Source: Thalassotalea euphylliae (GTDB lineage: Bacteria > Pseudomonadota > Gammaproteobacteria > Enterobacterales > Alteromonadaceae). From it: 64,000 bases of DNA. Under the pieces are notes generated by a model, which did not search any database, was not told the DNA's origin, and was given only the letters and a program-made list of their open reading frames with translations. The DNA lies in the NCBI RefSeq assembly GCF_003390395.1, contig NZ_QUOV01000001.1, forward strand, positions 3,968,001 through 4,032,000, given 5' to 3'. The position numbers and the translations under genes were made by a program. This document shows, in pieces, positions 9,422 through 19,487 of the stretch (the first letter of the stretch is position 1; each line of letters opens with the position of its first letter).

Positions 9422-9535
9422 ATGTCTCGTGGTCTATCGTTGGCGTGTTAGTTTTCTATGGCCGCTAACGGCTCAATGTTTTACGAATTATTTTTTACTG
9501 CTTTAGGTTAATGCTTGAAGTTTAAAAGCTAGCGT

Positions 9536-10006
9536 TTATCGACTAAGCGTTAAGCGGCGAATTTTTACCGTACCTGGGCTATTACCAGTTGTCACATCAA
9601 TATTACTCACTACTAAGCCGTGTTGTTGGGTCAAAGCGTTTAACAAACGAAGCAATTGTTCAAACGGAATTTCATCAATCCACACTTGCACGCCTTGATC
9701 GCCTTGCGGTTGCATACGAGCAATTGATATTTGATATTGGCCAGCAACGCGATTCACTAAACCCGAAAGGCTGCCACCTCGGCTTGGTTGACGAACACTT
9801 GCGGCACTGCTGCTTATTTTTGCGGTATTGGTTTTAACGTATTGATAAAGTTCTTGTGTGCGAGCGAGCTTTTTCTCTGCTTTGTCAGCACCTTGATGAA
9901 TCGGCTGCCATACCCCTTGAAACAGGATAAACACCAAGAGCACACCTGCCATCGCCAAAATCAGTTGCTGCTCTCTGCTTTGTAGTTGTTGCCACCACTG
10001 TTTCAT
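9536..10006 (-). CDS. gspM: Type II secretion system protein M
   Basis: A 156-residue bitopic inner-membrane protein with the family start MKQWWQQLQSREQQLI, a membrane helix (about 15-32) and a small periplasmic ferredoxin-like domain. GspM forms the inner-membrane platform with GspL, GspC and GspF. The start codon overlaps the last base of gspL's stop region, consistent with translational coupling of the L-M pair. Confidence 0.92.
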   Translation of the reverse strand: MKQWWQQLQSREQQLILAMAGVLLVFILFQGVWQPIHQGADKAEKKLARTQELYQYVKTNTAKISSSAASVRQPSRGGSLSGLVNRVAGQYQISIARMQPQGDQGVQVWIDEIPFEQLLRLLNALTQQHGLVVSNIDVTTGNSPGTVKIRRLTLSR

Positions 10007-11217
10007 TACGACTCCTTGATACTAAAGGAACCGGTGACACGGTTACCCTGATTGTTCTGAGCGCCCTGCGTAACGGCTAGACGAGACTTTTCAAGCGCAC
10101 TTTTAAACTTATCAAATGCTTGGTAGCTATTTGCCTCTGCTTGCAGTCGCAATTCATTGCGCTTGCCGTCATAACGTAATGAGCTCGTTTGCAGTTCAGG
10201 AACTGACGCAAATGCGCTTTCTAATTTGGCAAGCATTGGTAGAAAATCTCCTTCGCTGGCACTACCACTTGCCTCTGCGATTTTGCGTTTTAACTGCGAT
10301 CGAATGGTCGCGATACGCACGCGTTTGGTATTCGGAAAGGCTTGCTTATAGGTTGCAATAATCTCTTGTTCCAACTGCTCAGTAGACTGATTCAATTGAT
10401 ACCAATGACTGCCCTTAACGCCAAGCTGCAATAACAAGGTAAAGGCTGCAAGTGAAGCCGCAACTGCCCAGTATTTAATTGCTGGTGAGCGCTTGGTTTT
10501 AACCGCAAAGTCACCTTGTAACAAGTTAATATCGCGCTGTTGTTGAGCGGCAAACAAGGCCAAAGGTAATTCTGCCGGAGCCTCTTCGCATTCTATGCTT
10601 ACTGGCAATGATGGAATTGGCGAATAGTTTACAAAACTTGGCATTGGGTCTAGCTGCTGCCAATGTTGCGTCATAAACTGCCATTGGCTTTCATCTAAGC
10701 TCGCTCCTTGCCATGCGCCTTGGCGCACTACCAGTTGCCCTTGATGCGCAATAACACTCCATTTATCCGCTATAAGTGGCATAAGTAAGGTTTCTGGCAT
10801 CATCACACGACAGGTAATGCCAGCGTCGCTCAATTGTGCTTGCCAACGTTGGATAAGCTGACGCTCAATAATAGCGACATGGCAGTTATGCTCGCTATCT
10901 GCTGGTGCTCGCTCGGCAAAGGCAAAAAATAGTTCGTCAACGTCTTGCGCAAGTTCGTCTTCGAGCATATACGGCACCGCTTGGCGCATTGCTTTTGCCG
11001 ATTTAGCTGGCACAGTTAACGCTTTCAATAATACATCGCTGCCCGGTGCAATTGCGATAACTTGGCGTTGACGCGCTTTGTCGCTAATCGTAGCTAGTGC
11101 CTGTGCATCCGGTAATTCGCCGCTCGCAATGATTTCTTGCTGGCCAGTCGACCAGACCAACCAAGCAATAGCTTGCTCAGGTTTGCTGGCGAGACGAATG
11201 TATAATATTTCGCTCAT
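10006..11217 (-). CDS. gspL: Type II secretion system protein L
   Basis: A 403-residue protein with a cytoplasmic actin-like domain (about 1-235), a single membrane helix near residues 247-268 and a C-terminal periplasmic ferredoxin-like domain. GspL recruits the ATPase GspE to the inner-membrane platform and pairs with GspM. Typical features are PGSDVLLKALTVP and MLEDELAQDVDELFFA. It abuts gspK without spacing. Confidence 0.93.
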   Translation of the reverse strand: MSEILYIRLASKPEQAIAWLVWSTGQQEIIASGELPDAQALATISDKARQRQVIAIAPGSDVLLKALTVPAKSAKAMRQAVPYMLEDELAQDVDELFFAFAERAPADSEHNCHVAIIERQLIQRWQAQLSDAGITCRVMMPETLLMPLIADKWSVIAHQGQLVVRQGAWQGASLDESQWQFMTQHWQQLDPMPSFVNYSPIPSLPVSIECEEAPAELPLALFAAQQQRDINLLQGDFAVKTKRSPAIKYWAVAASLAAFTLLLQLGVKGSHWYQLNQSTEQLEQEIIATYKQAFPNTKRVRIATIRSQLKRKIAEASGSASEGDFLPMLAKLESAFASVPELQTSSLRYDGKRNELRLQAEANSYQAFDKFKSALEKSRLAVTQGAQNNQGNRVTGSFSIKES

Positions 11218-12249
11218 TTAAAAACGTCCTATGGTGCGACTCACAACGCTTACCTTTTCGTTGTCAATCACTTGCAAGATTGAAGTTAAGTTAAAATAAC
11301 TGCTATTGAATTCAGCACTGGCCTTTAGTGTAAAGTATTCACTATCAACAACAAACTGTTGTTTTAGTGGCTCGCTGATATTGAGCTGGGTTACTTCTGG
11401 TAAGTTGTAAAATTCGGCTAATTCGTCAAAACCTTTTTCATCACGGGCACGAATAATATTGTTTGCTTCGTCTTGGCTGATATCGAGCATTGCAGACAAC
11501 AAAATCGCCTGTTCATCGGTTAAGGTATTGATATTAATTTTGTGGCTTTCATTTTGCGGTAACACACAAACATAAGGCAAAATTGCCGCGATAATCGCTG
11601 GCGTAAAGTGCTCAATCACACGTAATTCACTGACACTGGCAAGGTAATGGTTAGCAGCAAAATATGGATATTCGCGTCCAGCATAATCATTATCTTCAGC
11701 ACCACCGCTGCTCACTAGGCGATCATCTTCATCGAGCCAATCGGTTAAGGCATCTGCCATGTATTCCGCTTCAAAATCACCAACCCCTTCAATATTTAAT
11801 TTAACTAACAAGCGTTCTAGGGTTTGTCGCTGAGGTGATTTATTTTCGCCGTCGCCAGCATTGTCTGTACCTTCACTGCGCAGCGCGTTCAAATTCAAGC
11901 ATGCATGCAAGTCATAAATCGCACCAGTTATTTGGCCATTATCAACTGGATAAGTATTTTCGCCACGCGCCCATTGCTGGCTTAAATGGGTGACGTCTTC
12001 ATCTTGTTCGTTATCAAGCTGTAACACCCTTTTTGCCAAGGCTTCGGCACTCATCGCATACCAATATGCCTGCTGATTAAACTGAATATTGGCGCTACGC
12101 TGCAACTGTACTTGTAGGCGGGCACTCATTTCCGTTGCCAAGATAGCGGCGAGTGCAACAACCAACAACACAGTGATCAATGCGACACCACGGGCGTTAA
12201 CTAAGGGGTTCTTGCTAGGTGGACGTTTAAGTAAGGAGCTGTTAGCCAT
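11218..12249 (-). CDS. gspK: Type II secretion minor pseudopilin GspK
   Basis: GspK is the large tip pseudopilin that caps the pseudopilus with GspI and GspJ. The prepilin-type region is ARGVALITVLLVVALAAIL; the residue five places after the cleaved glycine is Thr, not the Glu of other pseudopilins, a known hallmark of GspK. The alpha-helical insert domain and two helix-hairpin-helix-like stretches (ININTLTDEQA) follow. The frame is open to 12327, but ATG 12249 is chosen because GGAGG lies 8 nt upstream and the protein then starts MANSSLLKR. It overlaps the end of gspJ by 8 bp. Confidence 0.92.
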   Translation of the reverse strand: MANSSLLKRPPSKNPLVNARGVALITVLLVVALAAILATEMSARLQVQLQRSANIQFNQQAYWYAMSAEALAKRVLQLDNEQDEDVTHLSQQWARGENTYPVDNGQITGAIYDLHACLNLNALRSEGTDNAGDGENKSPQRQTLERLLVKLNIEGVGDFEAEYMADALTDWLDEDDRLVSSGGAEDNDYAGREYPYFAANHYLASVSELRVIEHFTPAIIAAILPYVCVLPQNESHKININTLTDEQAILLSAMLDISQDEANNIIRARDEKGFDELAEFYNLPEVTQLNISEPLKQQFVVDSEYFTLKASAEFNSSYFNLTSILQVIDNEKVSVVSRTIGRF

Positions 12250-12937
12250 TGGCATCCCCTCCCCCTTCTTCGTCTGCACCATTTTGTGCTTCATCACCAG
12301 CAATAATAAACTGACGGCGAATTTCACCTAAGTCTTCTGTTTGAATAATAAGTGCCATGGCTTGCGGAAGACTGTCGCCGTTAATTTCTTTTTGCCATTT
12401 TCCCGCTTGGTAAAACTCGAATTTAACATCATCAACTTGCGTGATCAGTGGCCTAACTTTCGGCTCCTTGCCAACCACAGGATCAACAAAGGTAAAGTGC
12501 AATCGGTTAAGCGTGTTGTCACTAAGTTGATAGGCCACCGACTGCAAATCACTGCGGGGTAATAATAAATTAGGGTTTGCCCAACCAGAGCGAATAAAAG
12601 CTAAGGCATTGGTTTCAGAGAAAAAGCCTTGATCGTCTAAATGAATAAAACGACTACTGGGTGCTTCGCCATTAATGCGCATAGTGCGGCGAGTCAGTTG
12701 CAGCATGTCGCGTTCAATCACAATAAACGCACGGTTAAGTTCATTAATACGCTCATTCTTAATGCGTGACTGTTCGTCGCTGCGAAATACGGTATCAAAT
12801 ATAGTAAAACTGGCTAGACTCACCATCGCAAAAATTGCCATGGCAATGAGCACTTCAATGAGCGTAAAACCTTGCGCTTGATAAGCCTTGTTTCGCCTAT
12901 TCAATTGAACTGATAAATGCACTGAACGCGATTTCAT
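12242..12937 (-). CDS. gspJ: Type II secretion minor pseudopilin GspJ
   Basis: A 231-residue prepilin-like protein with the cleavage site AQG/FTLIEVLIAM after a long basic leader. GspJ forms the ternary tip complex with GspI and GspK. The C terminus is acidic and glycine-rich (GADEEGGGDANG). It overlaps gspI by one base and gspK by a few bases. Confidence 0.93.
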   Translation of the reverse strand: MKSRSVHLSVQLNRRNKAYQAQGFTLIEVLIAMAIFAMVSLASFTIFDTVFRSDEQSRIKNERINELNRAFIVIERDMLQLTRRTMRINGEAPSSRFIHLDDQGFFSETNALAFIRSGWANPNLLLPRSDLQSVAYQLSDNTLNRLHFTFVDPVVGKEPKVRPLITQVDDVKFEFYQAGKWQKEINGDSLPQAMALIIQTEDLGEIRRQFIIAGDEAQNGADEEGGGDANG

Positions 12938-13356
12938 TATTTGGCCGTCCTTGCCAAAAAGGTGGTTAGCTCAGAAAGTGGCTGTTCATCGCTGGCTTGC
13001 TGGCGCACTTCAATGGTTACTTGGCGCAAGTTAGCATCTTGAGTACGAACAACTTTCTGCTGCCAATACCAAGTGGCTCCTGCCATTTCCACTTGCCCTT
13101 TACGATTGTTGCGCGGCGGCCAAGTTTGCGTATCTAAACTGGCTGCGGTCAATTGATTAGCAGCCACCCAATTGGCCACCGTTTTCTGCTCAAGCCGAGA
13201 TAAATTGTCAAAGTTACTTTGTGCTGCGCCTAAAAGCGCGACACCGGCAATAGCAAAAACCGCCATGGCAAGCATCACTTCAATCAGGGTAAAGCCACGC
13301 TTGCTTGTTGGTCGTTTTTGGGAAAACTCTGATTTATCGAAACGTCTAGCTGGCAT
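12937..13356 (-). CDS. gspI: Type II secretion minor pseudopilin GspI
   Basis: A 139-residue protein with prepilin cleavage site KRG/FTLIEVMLAM and the compact GspI fold that follows (LSRLEQKTVANWVAANQL is typical). It is thought to nucleate assembly of the pseudopilus tip with GspJ and GspK. Its start overlaps the gspH stop by a single base. Confidence 0.93.
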   Translation of the reverse strand: MPARRFDKSEFSQKRPTSKRGFTLIEVMLAMAVFAIAGVALLGAAQSNFDNLSRLEQKTVANWVAANQLTAASLDTQTWPPRNNRKGQVEMAGATWYWQQKVVRTQDANLRQVTIEVRQQASDEQPLSELTTFLARTAK

Positions 13357-13949
13357 TACCTGTCCTGCCCGTTGATTGGGCCTTCAATGGTCAGCGGCGT
13401 ATGATATAGCCCTGTCACCTTGTACTCGATGTCAGAGTCGGCAAATTCATCAAGGAAATAAAACGACACACTAAATGGCGTGATATCGCCACCAGATAAC
13501 ATCAGCACTTGTGGCTGTGGTGGCAGGTCTTCATCTTCTTTGAAGTCATCTTGCTCTGCTAACACTAACTGCAATTCTGTTAATAACGAAGGTTCGACAG
13601 GCAGTTCATCAAGCGTGAGTGATAGCCCCATGTTTTCTGGTAATTCAACAGGTACTAGGGTTTCCGTATCGCTCAGCTCAATCCATTGCTTACCATCGAA
13701 TGCCAAAAACTGATAGCTTTGTTCTTCAATATACAGGCCAAGCTCGATATTGTTGAGCATGCCATATTCGCTGGCTAACTCGAACATACCAGCAAAACGC
13801 TGGCTTTCTTTTGCTAGCTGTTTATCGCTTTGATTACCACGAAAGGTGAATTGAATTGCTGAGGCAAGAATACCCACCACGACAATCACCATCATCATTT
13901 CAATTAGCGTAAAGCCAGTTGAGTGTGATGAAGGAGTACGATTTAACAT
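13356..13949 (-). CDS. gspH: Type II secretion minor pseudopilin GspH
   Basis: A 197-residue pseudopilin with cleavage site STG/FTLIEMMMVIVVVG. GspH connects the major pseudopilin shaft to the I-J-K tip. The mature domain contains an acidic stretch (EDEDLP) in the variable loop. It is separated from gspG by 101 bp containing an inverted repeat, the largest gap in the operon apart from gspM-gspN. Confidence 0.9.
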   Translation of the reverse strand: MLNRTPSSHSTGFTLIEMMMVIVVVGILASAIQFTFRGNQSDKQLAKESQRFAGMFELASEYGMLNNIELGLYIEEQSYQFLAFDGKQWIELSDTETLVPVELPENMGLSLTLDELPVEPSLLTELQLVLAEQDDFKEDEDLPPQPQVLMLSGGDITPFSVSFYFLDEFADSDIEYKVTGLYHTPLTIEGPINGQDR

Positions 13950-14002
13950 GATGATGGCAAGCTATGACTGATAAGTTGAGAGTACTAAATAAATTGAGTT
14001 TG

Positions 14003-14037
14003 CAAGCACTAAACTAACCTTTTAAGCCTAGTGCTTG
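14003..14037 (-). other. Inverted repeat between gspG and gspH
   Basis: CAAGCACTA (14003-14011) and TAGTGCTTG (14029-14037) are perfect 9-bp complements with a 17-nt loop. No T-tract follows on the minus strand, so it is not a classical terminator. In the mRNA it would form a stem just downstream of gspG, where it could protect the major-pseudopilin message or lower read-through. Confidence 0.55.
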
Positions 14038-14050
14038 TTGGCGCTGATGG

Positions 14051-14515
14051 TTATTGAAAGTCAGTTAAGTTCCAGTTACCAATATCGTCATCTGTGCCTG
14101 CTTCACCGTCAGGTCCCATTGAGAAAATATCAATTTTACCGTTTTCACCTGGATTCAATAGCTGGTACTCGTTACCCCAAGGATCACTAGGTAGACGCGT
14201 GATGTAACCTTCTTCAGGGAAGCGGCGCGGTAACGGCTCAACATCTGTCTGGGTAACTAAGGCTTCTAGGCCTTGTTCGGTTGTTGGATAGTTGTAGTTA
14301 TCCATTTTGTACATTTTTAAGTTAGTTTCTAGTGACGTAATGTCGGCCACGGCTTTTTGCACGTTCGCGCGATCTTGGCTGCCAATAATGTTCGGTACGA
14401 CCATAGTGGCAATAAGGCCGATAATAACGATAACCACCATGACTTCTAGAATCGTAAAACCCGCTTGTTTGCTTGTTTTTGTGGCACGAATTTGTGATTG
14501 TTTTGCTGAATGCAT
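14051..14515 (-). CDS. gspG: Type II secretion major pseudopilin GspG
   Basis: A 154-residue major pseudopilin with cleavage site QAG/FTILEVMVVIVII. The C-terminal calcium-site region is recognisable (SMGPDGEAGTDDDIGNW), as is LPSDPWGNEY. GspG polymerises into the pseudopilus shaft that pushes substrates through the secretin. It follows gspF by 2 bp. Confidence 0.96.
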   Translation of the reverse strand: MHSAKQSQIRATKTSKQAGFTILEVMVVIVIIGLIATMVVPNIIGSQDRANVQKAVADITSLETNLKMYKMDNYNYPTTEQGLEALVTQTDVEPLPRRFPEEGYITRLPSDPWGNEYQLLNPGENGKIDIFSMGPDGEAGTDDDIGNWNLTDFQ

Positions 14516-14517
14516 AT

Positions 14518-15738
14518 CTAATTTCCTACTAACGTATTTAGCTGTAATATCGGCTGTAAAATCGCCATTACAATAAAGAGTACAACGCCTGCCATGGTGA
14601 CCATTAGTGCAGGCTCAAACGCCTTGATAGAAATATTCATCAAGGCTTCAAATTCTCTGTCTTGGTTGTCAGCGGCGCGGCCAAGCATTTGCTCTAGCTC
14701 ACCACTTTTTTCACCACTGGCTATCATATGAAGCATCATTGGCGGAAAAAGTTTCGTTTGCTCAAGCGAAACTCGCAAACTGGTACCTTCACGCACCATG
14801 TCAGCTGACTCTTTGATTTTTTGTTTAATATACAGATTGTCTAGCACTTCGCCGGCAATTCGCATACTTTCCAATAGCGGTACGGCGCTGGCGGTTAAAA
14901 TGCTTAGCGTTCGCGCAAAGCGCGCAGTATTAAGACCGCGAGATACTTTTCCGATCATTGGCAGCGCAATTAATCGCTGATGAAAACCAAAACGAAATTT
15001 CGGCTTTTTCAACAATTGACTAAACCCTAGCATCATCAATGAGAACATCAGTAATATGGCTAAACCATAGTTACTCAGAAAATCGCTAGCACTGATCAAA
15101 AACTGTGTGGTGCCGGGTAAGCCCTGCCCCATGCGTTCGAACTGCCCGACGATTTTGGGCACCACCACGGTGAGTAAAACCGCGACTACGGCAATGGCAA
15201 CAAAGGTCATAATCACCGGATAAACTAAGGCTTGAGTCATTTGCGAGCGCAATTGCTGACGCTGCTCGGTGTAATCGGCAAGGCGGTTTAGCACGTTGTC
15301 TAAATGGCCTGATTTTTCACCCGCTGCGACCATTGCGCGATAAAGATGTGAGAATACTTGCGGAAACTCTGCCATGCTCTCAGCGAGGCTATAACCTTCA
15401 GTTACCTTAGTGCGCACCGCCATGATCATACTTTTCTGGCGATTCTTCTCACTCTGCTCAGCAACCGCCATTAACGACTCTTCTAGCGGTAGGCCAGATT
15501 CGACGAGGGTTGCTAGCTGGCGAGTCAATAAGGCTAAATCGGCAGCAGATACTTTGTCTCTACGGCTTGTTTTACCTTCACTGCGATCTGATTTTTTACC
15601 TAGACTGGCATTAATCTCGATTGGCATTAAGCCTTGTTCGCGCAACAAACTGCGGGCATGGCGCGGGGTATCGCCCTCAATCACGCCTTTAACGTTTTTC
15701 CCTTTAGCATTTACGGCTAAATAATCGAATGCGGCCAT
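14518..15738 (-). CDS. gspF: Type II secretion inner-membrane platform protein GspF
   Basis: A 406-residue polytopic protein with two cytoplasmic four-helix domains and three membrane segments, near residues 170-195, 220-240 and 375-400. The conserved VAAGEKSGHLD and IASGEKSGELE duplicated motifs mark both halves. GspF sits at the centre of the platform, coupling GspE to pseudopilus growth. 12 bp separate it from gspE. Confidence 0.96.
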   Translation of the reverse strand: MAAFDYLAVNAKGKNVKGVIEGDTPRHARSLLREQGLMPIEINASLGKKSDRSEGKTSRRDKVSAADLALLTRQLATLVESGLPLEESLMAVAEQSEKNRQKSMIMAVRTKVTEGYSLAESMAEFPQVFSHLYRAMVAAGEKSGHLDNVLNRLADYTEQRQQLRSQMTQALVYPVIMTFVAIAVVAVLLTVVVPKIVGQFERMGQGLPGTTQFLISASDFLSNYGLAILLMFSLMMLGFSQLLKKPKFRFGFHQRLIALPMIGKVSRGLNTARFARTLSILTASAVPLLESMRIAGEVLDNLYIKQKIKESADMVREGTSLRVSLEQTKLFPPMMLHMIASGEKSGELEQMLGRAADNQDREFEALMNISIKAFEPALMVTMAGVVLFIVMAILQPILQLNTLVGN

Positions 15739-15750
15739 AAATAAATTCCG

Positions 15751-17334
15751 TTAATCTTCACGCGTCACGCGCAGCACTTCTTCTAACGTGGTTATACCCG
15801 CTAACACTTTGTCGAAACCGTCGCGGCGAATACTTGGTGTGCTTTGGCGAATGTATTTTTCAATCACCTGCTCACCTTGACCGTTGTGAATAAGTTCACG
15901 CACTTTGTCATCAACAAACAACAGTTCATGAATACCAGTACGGCCTTTGTAACCTTTAAAGTTACACTCACTACAACCAACGGCGCGATAAATTGGGGTT
16001 TGTTTGTCACTGATACCCAATAAATTGCACTCTTCGTCATCTGCCAAATGAGCTTCTTTACAATGCGGGCAAAGCGTTCGTACCAGTCGCTGTGCTAACA
16101 CCCCAAGTAAGCTTGAAGACAATAAGAAAGGCTCAACCCCCATATCTTCCATACGAGTAATAGCACCTGCAGCGGTATTTGTGTGCAGTGTTGATAGCAC
16201 TAAGTGACCCGTTAAACTGGCTTGCACGCCAATTTGTGCGGTTTCTAAATCACGAATTTCACCAACCATCACCACATCAGGGTCTTGACGAAGAATTGCG
16301 CGTAAACCACGGGCAAAGGTCATATCAACCTTAGTGTTCACTTGGGTTTGACCAATACCTTCAATGGCATACTCAATCGGGTCTTCAACCGTTAATACAT
16401 TGCGTTGATGGTTATCAATCTGGCTAAGACCTGCATACAAGGTGGTTGATTTACCGGAGCCAGTTGGACCGGTCACCAAAATAATGCCGTGCGGCTTATC
16501 AATTAGCTCGGCAAAACGCTGACGGTTTAGATCTGTCATGCCTAAGTCTTGCAGATCAAGACGGGCGGCATTTTTGTCTAATAAACGCAGTACAACGCGC
16601 TCACCATGACCCGTAGGCATAGTCGAAACACGCACATCAACGGCACGGCCAGCAATTCGCAGGGAAATACGACCATCTTGCGGAATGCGCTTCTCAGCGA
16701 TATCGAGTTTCGCCATGACTTTGATACGCGACACTAACAGCGAAGCCAGTTTGCGGTTTGGCTTTAATACCTCACGCAATACGCCGTCGATACGAAAGCG
16801 AATTTGCAAAACTTGCTCAAACGTTTCAATGTGAATATCAGACGCGTTTTCTTTGATCGCTTCGCTCAGCATGGCGTTGATTAGTTTGATAATCGGCGCG
16901 TCGTCTTCGTTTTCGAGCAGGTCTTCGGTTTCGGTCATTTCATCGGCAAGCGAGTATAAATCGACTTCGTTGCCAATATCTTCCATCATCTGTTTCGCTT
17001 CAGATGAGTCGCGCTGATACGCTTCGGTTAACAGCTGCTCAAAGTCTTCAGGAGACTGAACAATCACCTCATATGGCTCAGCTAAAAAGCGGCGCACTTC
17101 CATTAACACTTCAGGCTCAGTGGTGGCAATGCAATAAAGTTGGTAACCTTGCTCAGCGCTCACCAACAAAGCGTGATGGCGTTTGGCAAAACCAAACGGC
17201 AATTGCTTAGTGCTCACAGCAAGTGCAGCCTCGTCACGCATTTCAGTACTCATGTCAGCACTCATTCCTGCACTAATCCCAGTACTTGGCTCGTCAGTTG
17301 CGTCACTAGACGATGATTCAAGCGTTTGCGACAT
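15751..17334 (-). CDS. gspE: Type II secretion ATPase GspE
   Basis: A 527-residue hexameric ATPase that powers the secretion system. Walker [10 protein letters not shown] (K295), an Asp box, Walker B and HTN..AA motifs are present. The zinc-binding tetracysteine element appears as CPHC ... CSEC near residues 420-460. The N terminus carries an extra ~45-residue Ser/Thr/Met-rich stretch before the usual start [10 protein letters not shown], so the real start could be internal. It lies 2 bp after gspD. Confidence 0.95.
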   Translation of the reverse strand: MSQTLESSSSDATDEPSTGISAGMSADMSTEMRDEAALAVSTKQLPFGFAKRHHALLVSAEQGYQLYCIATTEPEVLMEVRRFLAEPYEVIVQSPEDFEQLLTEAYQRDSSEAKQMMEDIGNEVDLYSLADEMTETEDLLENEDDAPIIKLINAMLSEAIKENASDIHIETFEQVLQIRFRIDGVLREVLKPNRKLASLLVSRIKVMAKLDIAEKRIPQDGRISLRIAGRAVDVRVSTMPTGHGERVVLRLLDKNAARLDLQDLGMTDLNRQRFAELIDKPHGIILVTGPTGSGKSTTLYAGLSQIDNHQRNVLTVEDPIEYAIEGIGQTQVNTKVDMTFARGLRAILRQDPDVVMVGEIRDLETAQIGVQASLTGHLVLSTLHTNTAAGAITRMEDMGVEPFLLSSSLLGVLAQRLVRTLCPHCKEAHLADDEECNLLGISDKQTPIYRAVGCSECNFKGYKGRTGIHELLFVDDKVRELIHNGQGEQVIEKYIRQSTPSIRRDGFDKVLAGITTLEEVLRVTRED

Positions 17335-17336
17335 AG

Positions 17337-19487
17337 CTAATTAACACCACCATCAGAGCCATTTTCAGACTCGTTTTTGTCTTGTTCACGCTGCTTCATA
17401 TACTCTTCGTAGCTTGGCGGCAGTGATAATTGATCATTCCACTCAGGCAAAATAGGAAGCTTACTGCCGTCCATCAAGCTCAAGCCTTCTTCTTGCTTGC
17501 GAATTTCGTCGGCACGAATGTAGTTGTATTTCGCTTTGGTCACTTCATTCATCAAGGTACCATCACGAATAATGGTTGGGCGTAAAAATACCATCAAGTT
17601 GCGCTTGCGCACCGTGTTACTGGTTGATTTAAACAAGTGGCCTAGTACTGGAATATCGCCAAGCAGCGGTACTTTTTGTTCGCTTTCTTGCACATCTTCG
17701 TCAATCAAGCCACCTAAAATCACGGTATCGCCATTGTCTGCCATGATCGTGGTTTTAATTTCACGCTTGTTAATCGAGATATCAACGCCGGTCGCACCAC
17801 TAACAGATGAAACTTCTTGCTCAATCGTTAGTTGCACACCAGAGCCTTCATTGACCTGCGGCGTAACTTTTAGCTTAATCCCAACTTCTTGGCGCTCAAC
17901 CGTTTGGAATGGGTTTGAGTTGTTATTACCAGTTGTCGAGCCAGTAATAATCGGCACTTCCTGACCAACTATGAAAAAGGCTTCTTCATTATCTAATGTA
18001 GTAATACTTGGTGTTGCCAAAATATTGGAATTCGTATCAGCACTGACCGCTTGCACAATAGCGCCCCAATTATCATCAACCACACCAAACATCATACCGT
18101 TAACTGACCCTAACAGTTGCGCAAGTAAGGTGTAATCGCCATCAGTATCAGGGTTAGTCGTAGTCACTGGGTTGCCGTTGCCATCAATGGTGGTCACAGT
18201 CGTGCCATCTTCGCCACGGGCATTAATAGCCGCAGCACCAGCTGCACTAATTGGCACAGGGCCATTGGTAAACTGAGTAAAGCCGGCATTTTCGTGATAC
18301 CACTGCACGCCTAAATTAACACCGTCACTTTCAAACACTTCCACGATAATCGCTTCAACCAGCACTTGCGCTCTGCGCACATCAAGTTGGCGAATGACTG
18401 CTTCAAGTGAACGCAACATATCTGGCTGTGCGGTGATCACTAAGGTGTTGGTATCTTCATGAGCATCAATGCTGACATTGCGTTTTTGGCTACGCGATTT
18501 AGTGGTTTTCGCGCTATTCTCTTCCGCTTCAATTGATTTACTAACCCCTTCAAGCACATCAACTAAGTCTTCTGCTTTGGCATATTTCAGGTAGTAAACA
18601 CGGGTATTACCACTGGTTTCTAATTCACTGTCTAGGCGCGAGATTAATTTAGCAATGCGCTCACGTGCTTGCGATTCACCACTGACAATCACACTATTAG
18701 TGCGATCATCAGCGACAATTTTGGGAATAAGGAAGGTTGGCGTACCAGCTTTAGTACCTGCTTTAGGTTTATTCATCGCTTCGATAATACGAACCATTTC
18801 ACCCGCAGATGCATACTTAAGTTTAATAATTTGTACGTCTTGGTCGCCTGCGCGATCAACACGTTCAATAATTTTTACTAAACGATTAACGACCGCTGCA
18901 GAGCCTGTGATCATAATCACGTTAGCAGGGTCATAATTGGTCACATTACCGCCACCTGCCTGATCGGATAGCTGACGCAATAAAGGTACAAGCTCACGTA
19001 CCGTGACGTTTTTAACTTCAACAATGCGGGTAACCATTTCGTCACCGACAAATTCACCAGCGCTGCCAACGACAGGGATTGCTGAGGTTTTCGCATCTTT
19101 ATTACGGATAACTTTAACAATGTTGTTATCCATTTTAACCGCCGAGAAACCATACACTTCCAACACATTGAGAAAGAATTGGTAGTACTGCTCTTCGGTT
19201 AATAAATCGTAGCTTCGTACATTAATTTTACCGCGCACATTTGGGTCAACAATCATGGTTTTTTGCAGATTGCGGCCAACAATATTAACGAACTCATCAA
19301 TATTGGTGTCTTTAAAATTCGGTGAAAACTGCGCAGCAAAAGCGGTACTGCTCATTGGCGCTTGGCTAAGCGCCAATGCCATCGCTAATGGGGTCAATAC
19401 ACGCTTCAATTTGTTTAGCTTATATTTGTTTGACTGAGTGGCTTGTTGCCATAGTGAACGACGGTTATTTTTATTTCTTAATATCAT
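17337..19487 (-). CDS. gspD: Type II secretion secretin GspD
   Basis: A 716-residue outer-membrane secretin. After a basic leader and signal peptide (ending near AFAA), N0 and N1-N3 ring domains are followed by the C-terminal secretin domain with [14 protein letters not shown]. The C-terminal S-domain tail (after about residue 655) suggests a pilotin or equivalent, but none is encoded here. It starts with a 4-bp overlap with gspC. Confidence 0.96.
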   Translation of the reverse strand: MILRNKNNRRSLWQQATQSNKYKLNKLKRVLTPLAMALALSQAPMSSTAFAAQFSPNFKDTNIDEFVNIVGRNLQKTMIVDPNVRGKINVRSYDLLTEEQYYQFFLNVLEVYGFSAVKMDNNIVKVIRNKDAKTSAIPVVGSAGEFVGDEMVTRIVEVKNVTVRELVPLLRQLSDQAGGGNVTNYDPANVIMITGSAAVVNRLVKIIERVDRAGDQDVQIIKLKYASAGEMVRIIEAMNKPKAGTKAGTPTFLIPKIVADDRTNSVIVSGESQARERIAKLISRLDSELETSGNTRVYYLKYAKAEDLVDVLEGVSKSIEAEENSAKTTKSRSQKRNVSIDAHEDTNTLVITAQPDMLRSLEAVIRQLDVRRAQVLVEAIIVEVFESDGVNLGVQWYHENAGFTQFTNGPVPISAAGAAAINARGEDGTTVTTIDGNGNPVTTTNPDTDGDYTLLAQLLGSVNGMMFGVVDDNWGAIVQAVSADTNSNILATPSITTLDNEEAFFIVGQEVPIITGSTTGNNNSNPFQTVERQEVGIKLKVTPQVNEGSGVQLTIEQEVSSVSGATGVDISINKREIKTTIMADNGDTVILGGLIDEDVQESEQKVPLLGDIPVLGHLFKSTSNTVRKRNLMVFLRPTIIRDGTLMNEVTKAKYNYIRADEIRKQEEGLSLMDGSKLPILPEWNDQLSLPPSYEEYMKQREQDKNESENGSDGGVN

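Noticed and set aside
12250-12327. 26-codon N-terminal extension of gspK
   Set aside because: Overlaps gspJ deeply and lacks a Shine-Dalgarno; ATG 12249 has GGAGG at ideal spacing.
17524-17964. 146-codon open frame antisense to gspD
   Set aside because: Lies wholly inside a certain gene on the other strand; codon pattern is a shadow of gspD.
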